Source of the DNA: Luscinia megarhynchos
Lineage: Eukaryota; Chordata; Aves; Passeriformes; Turdidae
NCBI GenBank assembly: GCA_034336665.1
Contig: CM067592.1
Coordinates: 37,451,889-37,515,888 of the forward strand
Direction of reading: 5' to 3'
Length of the DNA stretch: 64,000 bases
The notes beneath the pieces were generated by a model. The model saw nothing but the letters and a program-made list of their open reading frames with translations, had not been told where the DNA came from and did not search any database. The position numbers and the translations under genes were made by a program. How positions within the stretch are numbered: the stretch's first letter is position 1; each line of letters opens with the position of its first letter. This document shows positions 47,101-59,100 of this stretch, piece after piece.

Positions 47101-50100
47101 GTCCTGCTCCAAGAGCTCATGTACCCTAGAAATCTCATGCTTAGTGCCAACCTCCAAGTTTTGCTCCTTCAGTGTTTCAGACCCTAAAAGTATGAAAGGA
47201 GTGCGCCAAATTAATAAATATTGAGAAGCAGAATATTTAATCCTGCACATATGAGTGAACTCTAGTGAACAGCAAAAATAGTCTTTTCCTTCTTTAAATC
47301 ATTTAAACCCTTTGTATTACACTCTGGCTAATATAAAGGTGCTACCTAAAGCACTGAGCAGGAAGACAAAATCCTAAGTCGTAAGTGCACACCTTTCCAC
47401 ACAAAAATAATGCTGAATGAAAAGTACTCCAGATTGACATCTGACAGAAGTTCCCATGCCATGTTAATCCTTTACTAGTGAAAGCTGCTGGGTTTGAAGT
47501 GGAAACCACTTCATTTGAAAGAGCTGAGAGCTAATCTGCCAAAGGACAAATTAAAAAGAAACCCAAACACCTAACTAAAGGCAGGAGCTTTGCATGAAGT
47601 GTGGGAATGCTTCTTAAGTAGCCTGACCTATGGAAAAAAAAAAAAAAAAAGGTCTCAGTTCAAATACCTAAGAAAAGAATGATAATGAACTGAAATAGAC
47701 CTCTGGAAAAAGATGAGTCACTGCGTGGGTTGACAGAAGAAAAGCTTTTTTGTTTCTAAAGTTTGTTTTATGTTATGACTGAATAACAAACTGATGGAAT
47801 AGAGGACACACAGGGAGATGATTTCACATATGGGACAAATTGATTTCATTCTGTGGAGTTCGAATAATATTCCATACATTGATCTGCACCTGTAGTGCAA
47901 TAGTTTCATTCAGTCTTGTTTATTGCTCACATATTGCCTACTTTCCCAAAATGACATTAAAAAAACCCCCCGAATTTCTTTATTTCACCATAGCTCTAAC
48001 TTAACTCTGCTCAGCCAGCATGCCATCCCCTGCTCCTAGACTATGAGAAATTTAAGAGAAAAAGAAAATTATAAGTGATTAGGATATGATCTTGCATTTG
48101 TAGTGCCATCTGGTAAGCAGAAGGGGAAGAAAAGGATATAAAATACTGCATTATGCACTGTTGTACATGGACCATTGGATATCAATTTAAAGCATGATTT
48201 TACTACTGTGGTGGCTGCATTTTTAAATCCATTCCCAAATTAAGGAAAACTAGACAAGTTGCAGCCTTTTGAATCAGGGCTTCGTAGATCCAATTGCTTG
48301 GGCTAGTTCAGATTTGCATAATAGGTTTAAAGTAAAGGCTTTCAAGTATTTTGCTTGCATACACAGATGCACAGCACTCTTCATGCAGTACAGTGTGTAA
48401 GGTTAGAACACTGCTCCTTCTGTTACCAGCCCAGCATATGGTATTATCACATATTTATTACAGTATCACATGCCAAAAACTGGAGAGAAATCAGAATAGT
48501 TGGCAAGGCTGGGATTCAAGGCTGTGTTTGATAAGGATCTTCATGGTTTCAGCTGCTGTGATTTTTCTTGTTTCCTTCTCAGAAGATGCCATAACACAGG
48601 CATGTTGAATTCTGCCATACTGATTTAAAAAATGCCATCACTAGGGTACTTTTAGTTATGACTAAAACCACCCTGGTTTTATAAAAGAAAGCCAAGAGGG
48701 TGCTAATCTATATTACATACCTAAAAAGGAGGAAAAAGTTTTTCTAAATGTCAAAAATCAGAAAAAAACCCAACTTTCAAATTCTCCACTGCAACATAAT
48801 TCCCAGAGACTCTGTAAAGTCATTTCATTCTTCCAGTGTGCACTATTTGTTTTACATCAATAAGATATAATCAGACTATTGACTGCTTATTGCCAGCTAC
48901 TATCACTACATTACCCACCATTGTTTGAGTCCTTTGCTGATTTTCATTTTTAGGACAGTAGTAAAATGCCAGCAGCCACAGCACAGCATCTGGTTCGATA
49001 GCACCCTTCAGTAATTGTTCTGCTGCAATATCCAGCCATTCTCCAAAACAAGCAACCAAAAACCAGATTTCAAAGAGGTCAGTGAGAGAACTGGAAAAGA
49101 ACAGAGATATTTCTCACTGTTAACATTTTTAATTGCTTTAAATTAATACAAAGAGTGTTGACGGTTATCTTTTTAAAAAAAATCTTTAAACTACTCTTCA
49201 ACAGAAAATACCTTACCTGCTAATCACACAGCCATGTACTACTTTGTTATCTGAAATCACAACCAAACCAGAACACACCCAGTGCTACTACAGATTAACT
49301 CTAACAGTACAACAGAATATCCTTAACAGCAGCTTCTAATAAACTGCGACAAAACACCACGTATGAAAAGATACATAATAAAATTTATCCCTACTGTTCA
49401 TACTCTTCAGCTGCAGGATTTCCAAAACTTTAAATCATATCTCAAGTAACATATCTCTAACATACTGTTGCCTTTCATTTTCTCTCTGTTGCTTTCCAGG
49501 ACTATTTTCTGCTTTTTGGTAATTCACGAAGTGCATCTTTTTTTGGTAATTCATGAGGAATTACATTTATATGGATTAAATATAAAGTTTTAAAGTGTAT
49601 TTTAAAGTATATCTTCTGACTGTTAAAATTCATGTCTTCTTAAATGAAAATGTTGACAGTATTTACAAAAGGATTATTGCTGTAAGAAAGGATCACCACT
49701 CATCTCTACATTTTCTCACGTGCATTCCTCTAAAGTCAGAGAAGACTAAAGAAAAGAGATGCAAACTAATAGCAGGTGTCTCAGAAACAAAAAAGTTAAA
49801 CTAAACATGGAAGGACAAACAGAAGGACAGCTAGATTAAGATTAAGAGCTAGGAACAATTATTCCCAATAAATTTGGCAAAACTTGAAAGAATTAGATGG
49901 TTTTCTTATGTTTTATTCCTGGCAACTCAAAAAGCTGCTGTGCCATCTTTGCAAGGAAACTACAAGAGATCTTAGAAATTCCAAGAATTGATGTTACCAT
50001 TATCTTGAAGATTTTCTACCATTACAGTGCCGATTTTAGAGTCATGTACCCTCCACTTCTGTCCCCACTGCTATTTCTGCCTGCTCTGTAGTGGCACCTA

Positions 50101-53100
50101 TGCTCCACTGTAATTTCCAAAAGAGGCCCTTCACTTTTTCACATCCGTAAGTTCATAAACTGATCAACTGATTTCTCGTTTAAAATGCCATGTAACATTC
50201 ACTATTCACTGAGAGTACTACATGTAATAATAAATATCAGCACAGAAGCAATCTGTTGATTATAAGGACACAAAAAGCACTTCACTATAAAACTCATATT
50301 TGGTATAAAATAAAACCCCTGAAAACCTATCTGTATAAAGAGAGCACTGGGAAGCAACAGGATATGCTGTGTAACAATATTTTTTCTCCTCTGTAAATCT
50401 TACTAATCTTATCTTACTCAAAAGAATACAGAATCAGGAATAAAGCAATAAAAGAAAACTGAATATGGTTTCTTCATGTATATTAGTATTTAAAACACGA
50501 TAGATCTATTTTCTTTCTAACTGGGAGGGGTTAGGTAGAAAACATAATTGTTGTCAGAGTTCTAAAGGAAGTAAGAGTGTATTCTGGCAAGTACAATACT
50601 GTTCAAATTAGTGTACTATTCAAAATAAAGAGCAAAAACAACTATATATAAACCAAGAAAGGGCTGGGCAACAAAAGGAGAACAGACATGGTTGTATTAT
50701 TGTAATGCATTATGATGGATTATATTTGTTTTATTAATTTATTTGTTCTAAGCTTGAGTTATGTGTTTCTTTAAGAAGTCAGGGTCAGGTACGGGTCACA
50801 CTCCAAGGACAGAAAAATTTGACACACTTCAGGGATGAACAGGCGAGCACTGAACTGCAGCTCATACAGAAAGTGAGAAGCTACCACCAGACGGCCTGGC
50901 CTCTGAGGGAACAACAAAAAGCTTTTTTCTGCCACTCAGCAACAAGAAAAAGGCCCCCATGAGTTAACTGAAACCAAGCACGGTTGCAAGTATCTTTGTT
51001 CCAGTACCCAGGGGGAAAACTGGGACAGAGTGGCTGGACAGCAGCCAGGCAGAAAGGGACCTGGCTACTGATTAAAGGCAGGCTGAACACGAGCCACTGT
51101 GCACCCAGGTGGCCAGTGGCATTCTGGCCTGTATCAGGAATAGCACCAAGGCAGCGACTGTCCCCTGTACTGGGCACTGGTGAGGTCACACTTTGATTGC
51201 TGTGTCCTGTTCTTCCCTCAGTTTAGGAAGGATAGTGAGATGCTGGAGTGAGTCCAGAGAAGGGCAAGCAAGCTGGTGCAGGATCTGGAGCACAGGTCCT
51301 GTGAGGAGCAGCTGAGGAAGATGGGGTTGTTGAGCCTGGAGAAGGCTGAGGGGAGACATAATTGCTCTCCATAATGACCAGAAAAGAGGGTGCAGCCAGG
51401 TGGGCTTTGTCTCTTCTCACAGGTACCAGTGACAGGACAAGAGGACACATGCTTAAACTGCACCAGGGAAGGTTTACATGGGACATCAGGAAGAAGCTCT
51501 TCACAGAGGGAGTAATCAGACATTGGAATGGGCTGCCCTGGGAGGTGGGGGTGTCACTGTGCCTGGAGATGTCTAAAAAAGACTGGATGTGGCACTTGTT
51601 GACTAGGTGGTGTTAGGTCATAGGCTGTACTTGATGATCTCAAAGGTTTTTCCCAGCCTAGGTGATTCTGTGATTCTATAACCTTGATTTTCAAGTCTGG
51701 CTGGCTTTGGTGTTCTATGTTTCTTTTGATATATTTTAAGATAAAAATTTATTTGGTTTCTTTGAATTTAAAAGCTGTTTAATGTTCTTTGGACAGCTAA
51801 CTCTAGGAGCAGACCTAAGCAAACTTGTGTCCAAGCTCTCTACAAGTCAGGTCTCATCACATGCCTCTTAAGAAAGAACTACAAGGCAGCAGCAGAGAGA
51901 GATGCATGTTTTTTTCATTCTTTTCATATAATCCCAGAATATTCCCTACCAAAGCATAATTCATGTAGACGCCAAGGGCAGCTGGTCAGAAACATGGAGT
52001 GATAGCCCAATGATTAATGCAGCAAAAATGATACTGCAGTCATATTTCTGAAAAGAAGAAAGTTTGCAGTTTGGACATTTGTACAAGACTCCAGAAAGCC
52101 AAGCTTCTTCATAAAATAGGATTAAAAGTTTTGAGGGAGAAATGGGAGAATAGACAAATAAACATTTCCATTATGCAGTTAGATATTTTTTGGAAGGAAT
52201 GACAAGATTTTGTTTCCTCAGAGGCTTAATGGTCAGGTAGATAGATGCTATAAAACTCAGGTTCAGTAAATAATCCAAGTCTTATTCTAAAAATAAAGTC
52301 AAACTTAAAGAGTAATAAGAAAATTATGAAATGCAGCCACTAAGGACTTCAAATGACATGACCTTTCAAAAACTAACAACCAAAGGACAAAAAGTTTGAA
52401 GATCTTATACTGCTTACCTAACGTCTGTATCTTCTACTAATGCTTTGAGCATATCCGAAATGTGTTTCAAGTGCTGAGACCAAGAGGTAGTTGGGAGTTC
52501 TGAGGATGAAGGATGAAAACAAAACTCTTAAAAATCACAGCCTGTTCACGAGAATGTAAAACTGAAGCATAAAGGCAGCTATAAAATGTCTTAAAATTGA
52601 TTCAGTTATCACAAAGTATTAAAAACTTCATTTAAAAATTTCCCAATTTTCAACACTACCTATTACTGTGTTTCATACAACAGTTCATTGATAAAGCCAT
52701 GAAAGGAAGTACAGCTAGGAATATTGAAATGAGCCTGATGTTCCTTTACTACCTTAGTAGTAAATGCAATAGCATTCTCAGAGGCTCTTTTACTGAGCTT
52801 TAATTATTGTTCATAAAAAATCATACCAAATTTAACAGTGGTTTTTTGATCTGTGTGAATAGGCACCAAAAAAATTTGGTTTGCAGAATTCAAGCCTCAG
52901 AAAGAAACAGAAAGCCTATTTCTTGTGAAATACATCATTTTTTCCATAATGACAATTACTGATATTAAAATGTAAGAAGATTGCAGTATTTTTACAATCT
53001 CTGTAAAGTAGCTTCATTCCCACATAATTATGCATTTTTTCTTTGTTATTCACTTCTGATTTAGTTTTCTTTAAAGTTACATTTGTAGTATTGTTCCATA

Positions 53101-56100
53101 AGAATCAGATGTTCCTGCAGAAAAATACATTAGAAGAATATTATTAAAATTGCTAAATCAAACATACTCTATTAAGGAAATGGCAAAAGGTATCTCTGTC
53201 CCTTTTAAAGTTATTTTAAGACATATACAGACCATGCAGATTCATAATGCTGCAAATACTTAATGAAAAAACTTACCAAAAGGACATCTGGCTAAACCTC
53301 TAACAAGAGGCTGGTGATGGTTTGGGAAGTAGGCCTTCAGTGGAAATTTATGCTAAGACACAAAATCATTATTTTATGAGGTTTCTGGTCAGTTTTCAAA
53401 ACAAACACACAGTGAATAATCTCATCTAAGGCAGTAATTAACAATACAGACTGAAGCAAGAAAACAGAAAATTAACTCTTTAGTTAATTTCAGGATTTGG
53501 CATATAAAAGGGGGTATATTTAGGAAATGCTAGATTATGAAAAGTAATTATTTATACATTTTAAAAGTACATGCATCAAAAAAGATTTAGAGCATCGAGA
53601 AAATGGCATGTTACTAGTCTGAGTATTTTTCCTTGGAATCACATAAATTTTCACTCTAATATGCAGAGCTTAAAAGAGACACTAATTTCATGTTCCAGTG
53701 TAAACAGATTCACAGATGATATTAAACTAAGAGCTAATAACATCTACAGAATCTGAGGGCAGTGTGTAGATTATTGCCATCTGTTCAAAAATGGAAACCC
53801 AAAATTCTTAGGACGTGATCCAGCAGCAGGTAGGGCAGTGTCAGGTAACAGACTTGCCCTGATTATTTGAGAACATGCAACTTATCTGCTGTGGACATAG
53901 CCTGTGTAGAGGAGACTAGCAGTGGCACACCTTTAATCTGTTTGTTCTGCAAACATGTGCTACAGGCACGTTTAACATGTATGTGCAAGTGCCTTTGAGA
54001 CAGACAGAAAGCCAGCCTGGCCACATGGTGATCACTGGCACTAAATCCAGTTGCAGTCCACTAACTTCCAGAGCACAGCAGGGTCAGCACTGGTCCAGTG
54101 CACTTTGACACTTTCACTGCACACCAAGGTGAGTGTGAGCCAGCAGTGTGGTCTGTGACAGGGCAGCGAGTGATGCCTTGAGCTGCATTAGGCAAAGCAT
54201 TGCCAGCAGGACCAGGGAGCTGCTCCTCCCCTCAGCACTGGAAGCAGCCATTCCAGCAGCCTAGCTTAAAACACTGTGCCCAACTAATGCCCAGTTAAAT
54301 AAAGGGCCACAAGGATCGTTAAAGGGCCGGAGAACAACCACGAGAAAAGGCTGAGATAATCTGGAGAAGAGAAGGCTCAAGGGGGGTCTTCCAATGTATA
54401 AAACACCTAAAAGAGGGTGCAAAAAACAGAACTAGGGTTTTTGCAGCGGTGCACAGCGACAGGATCAGAGGTAAGAGCAGAAACTCAAGCACAGGAGGTT
54501 GCCTGTGTATCAGAAAACACTTCTGTAATTTATTTTTTCACTTTCTTTTTACTGTGAGATGGCCAAGCGCTATCACACTTTGCCCAGAAGAGTTGTAGAG
54601 TCCCATCTGGATAGAGTCCTGGACAGCTCGTTCTAAGTAGCTATGCTTTGGAGCTGGGGAGTTGGATAAGATGATGTCCAATTCTCAAGCAATCTCTGAT
54701 TCTCTCTTTTACATCTTTAAATCTGCATACCATTAATCTTAGAATTCTTCTTTTTTAGGAGTAAGAAGTCATTTAGCTAACAGATCATCTCTTCAAACAC
54801 AGACTGGGAATATGAACTCCATAAAATATAATTGAGCTGTAAATCCAATGAAGACTGTATTTAATAACTCTTTTCTATTGGCATATATATGCATGCATCT
54901 TATAAACAAACTTAAAGCCACTTTCTACTACATTTTTTTTTTGTTCTGTCAACAACAGCTAAGTGAAATTACAGCACAGGAATATATATATACCCTCTTC
55001 TTAGACAGCCTATACATCACTGATATAGTAAGATGCTAAAAGTCTGCTTGTCGAGAGGAATTAGGCTAATTAGAAAAAATAATAATCCCAATAGTAAAGT
55101 ATGCATGTAGCCAATTAACTTGCACCAAAAACTCCCATGAAAAAGCAGCCCCTTGATACAGTTAGTAGTAACCAAGACAACCCACAGCTCACGCTACATA
55201 TAAAAACAATATTGTGAAGTTAAGTGAAAAACAATTTGCAGTATAATGTCTAGGCAAAGCCAAAAGGGTTTGTCATAGAAACACAGTATTTTAGTCAGTT
55301 CTTTCCTCACATATGCCATCACAAAATGCAAAACAAGGTACTATCAGGCAGAACAAGTTTGGATGTGACTGGTTTTAATAACAGCCATGATGTATAACAG
55401 GAAATAAACATTGAACATTGGTTTAAAATATTTATCCAGCTATTTAAAACAGAATTCCCAGGTGAAAACCAATGGTAATTCTGAAATGATCACGGGAAAA
55501 TAATTGATGATGAAATTATAATTTCCATCAAATAGAAATACGAACTTTGATTTCATAAATTTACAAGCAACATGACCCAACTATCCTCAGGTCAGCTTTC
55601 CCTAGCACCAGAAACTTAAAGAAAATCTGCTAGTACAAAACATATCCCAACAGTGCACCCATTCTTTAATTTCTTTTTGAATGACTACAGAAAAGGGATT
55701 TTTTCCTAAGTAGGTTTAAACCCCATGTTCCATTTAAACATTTTTCAGTCTCCAAAAAATGCAAGAAGAAAGACTGTCCTAAACCCAGCAGCACTATCTT
55801 TTCCCACCCTTCAGCTTTTCTTCTGCCCAACCTTGCTCTCTCTAAATGGTCTACACCAAGCTACTATAAAAGACAGCTATTTCTGACAGCTGCCACACTG
55901 CAACAGAGAATCACTCTCCTCCTACCACACAAACCTGTGAACTGCCACCAGTTTTGCAAATTTTATGGATGCATGTTTGCCTAGAGTTTTTTCAATTAAC
56001 CGCCTATAAATTCTGAAGGTTCTAATGACCAAGCAGAACCCACTTAATCTTCTGTCATTAGTGTTTTTACCGTTCTTCTTTTAAAAGCTAATGGAGCACA

Positions 56101-59100
56101 TTATGTCCTGTCAAGGGCAATCAGACACCACAAAGACAGGTACCTTATGAATATATATAATGACGGTATGACCAAAGGAAAAAAGGATCTGACAGACTTA
56201 AAGTTTAGGAAGAAATCTGTACCTGCCTTTTTGCAAGCAAATGATTAGTTAAAATTACAGTTGATATTTACATTATGTTGTATTATGTTATATTATGTTA
56301 TATTATATTATGTTATATTATATTATATTACATTACATTACATTACATTACATTACATTACATTACATTACATTACATTATATTATATTATATTATATTA
56401 TATTATATTATATTATATTATATTATATTATATTATATTATATTATATTATATTATATTATATTATATTATATTATATTATATTATATTATATTCTGTGA
56501 GACAAGGACTTTTAATTCTATCACTGAAGATAATACCTTAATTAGAACTCCATGACTTAAACAGTACACAAGTTAAATAAAGGAAATTCAGTATTTAAAA
56601 CCACTTTAGAAAAATGAGCAGTAGTCCATGCTGCAATGCCAGCAGGTGAAGGACTTTCACCTTGAAGAAAACATACTGCCTGCACAGCAGGATTAGCTCT
56701 TGGGTGTTTGATGGGTGTGGAATCTTTACTTCCATTCTCACCCACTGATCCCCACCTGGGGCTACACAGGGTGCTGTTTCCATGCAGTCAGGGTGGCACA
56801 AGATTATCATGAACAGTATTAATATAATAAGCAAGACAGCTGCCTGAAGCTAGAAGACAGATTCAATCACACTGCTAATTAAAAGCCAGTATGCCGCAAG
56901 TTTCAAGAAATCCCAGCATTCTCTTATTTACCACATCCCTAAAAAAGATGCAAAAAATCAAAGGAGCTGGGAATTTTGCTAAGTTTCAAGTGGAAGGTTT
57001 TAATGACTTTAAAAGGATCTTTCCAAACTTGCATCATACGAATTTGATTTCAAAACACAAACAAGATGGTCAGGACGTGACCATGTGATTTGGAAGCCTG
57101 AAGTCAAGTTTGCAAACTATAAGTAAGACAGGATTTTTCATATCTGTATTTCAAAATTTTAAGGTAAAAAACTGATCTTACTCTTGCTTAAATTAACACA
57201 AAAGTAATACCACTTAATTCAGTTCAGTAAGACCTGTATAAAAATCTGTGCAGAAGAAGACAGACTAAGCTGTGAAATTTGAAAATTTAGACCAAGGAAA
57301 ATTTCAGAGAGACCATTGCTGAGGATCAGGAACTGAAACCAGTATGTGTTCTGTGTCCCAGGATGTATTATGTGTCTTTTACCTTCTGAACAGACAAATA
57401 TGACTATTCAATATCCTACTTATAAATATTTAGGGGACTGCAAATGGGGTTGTTATCTCTGCTTCATTTATTATGAGAAACCCTGCTACTGCAAAAGAAA
57501 AATGCATCTAGCATTTTTCCTCCTTTTTATCAAAGATGAATGTTCATGTTCATTATACAGGCAGCATCTGGGGAACTGAGTCTGTGAAAAGAAATTTTAG
57601 GCAGACATACTTGAGGGTTAAGTTAGGTAAATTGCTCTTACATATTGGTTTCATGCTGTAATTTTATGTGAGAGAGATGTCTGAACTGAACTTTGGCGTA
57701 TCTATGCAGCTACAGAGGGATGATATTATTTTTCTCATTATATTCAGTCACTTCACCAAAAAGTAGAATTGGGGTCTTTTCTTGTGAAATTTTGAATTTT
57801 TTTCACTGGAAAAAAGCACTAAGAGATCTTGACTAACCTGTTTGTTTTCATTCTGATGAGCCTGAAGGAAGAGCTGTGTAAACACCTGTATTGTTGTCAT
57901 AACTTCTGAAGTTCCATCAGTTTCCATCAGTGCATTCCTAGGCATTGAAATGTTAGATATGACAGATGAGATAATTAGTCTGCCCATCACACCACTGTTA
58001 ACTGAAATGAAAGAAAAAGGTATATTCTTTGCATAAACTGTGTCTGAGCTCATTACACCACTAACAGAAATACTAACTTTGCAGGCTTTCTGGATTTTAT
58101 TTTAATTAAAAAAAACCAAACCTCATACACAGCTTCTACAAATAAACTAGACTCAGTAAATATATGCAATATACATAATTTATCCTACCTAAATAAGTAT
58201 ACTATTAAAAAGACTAGCACAACTTTATTAGTCAAATATGGCATCTGATCAGTTTATCATGTTCAGAGCAACTACTCCCATGATTAAGTTAAGCATGCTT
58301 TATAGTGTTTTGTGGGACTGCATCTCATAGGCCATTCTAGAGGTTTACAAAGGTGAATGCTTCAACTCGCCTTCCATAGTGCAAAACAACCTTGAGCAAA
58401 CAGATTAAATGGAGGAAAACACATAGCAGCAATTTTCATTCTCTTATTTGAAAGACATAAAGTAGAAAGGAGAAAAAATGTTCAAAGTTGCCACTGAGAT
58501 ACAAGTATTACAGAATTCCAAAACATATGAAGAGCTAACACATTAGTGTAACACAGAAATGTCACAAAACCACAGGCAAATATAATCACTGATTTAAAAA
58601 GAAGAAAGAGTGCATGGAAATTCAAGACAGTCTAGGTGTATGGACTTCTGTATAGCCACACATAGCAAGAAAATAGTGGGAAATAAAAGCAGTAAATAAT
58701 ATAAATGTGATAAGATAATTTAGCACAATTAATCTCAATATGCATGCAAGTAGCAGGAAAAGTTACTACAGAAAAAGTCAGAATGCTTAGATCCATACTT
58801 CTAATAGAACACTAACCAACAAATATAAAAGAAGTTTTGTGCCATCTATAGAAACCTAACGCAGTTTCCAAGCAAAGAAGTGCATTTTCTTTATCTGCAG
58901 CTCTTTAAAATCTCACACGTGATTACAACTGGAATAGTATCTTAACATCTGCACACCACTTGATAATAGTTGGAAGGATGTTAGAGAAATACCACAAAAA
59001 TAAACAGAAGTCTGCATAAACCAATTGGTCTCCGAAAATCAGCTAGCATATACAGCTTCATGTAAGTATCAAGAAGAGATGAGACACAGTATTCTAAAAA

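Larger units (their letters stand above)
53353..57837 (-). other. FANCC intron with CR1 and pentanucleotide repeat
   Basis: 4.5 kb, the longest complete FANCC intron in the window. The CR1 copy at 54.3-54.7 kb and the long microsatellite at 56.3-56.5 kb are listed separately; the rest is unique. Confidence 0.6.

Noticed and set aside
56261..56555. Three overlapping plus-strand open frames made of LYYII repeats
   Set aside because: Produced by the 5-bp microsatellite, whose 15-bp super-period avoids stops in all frames.
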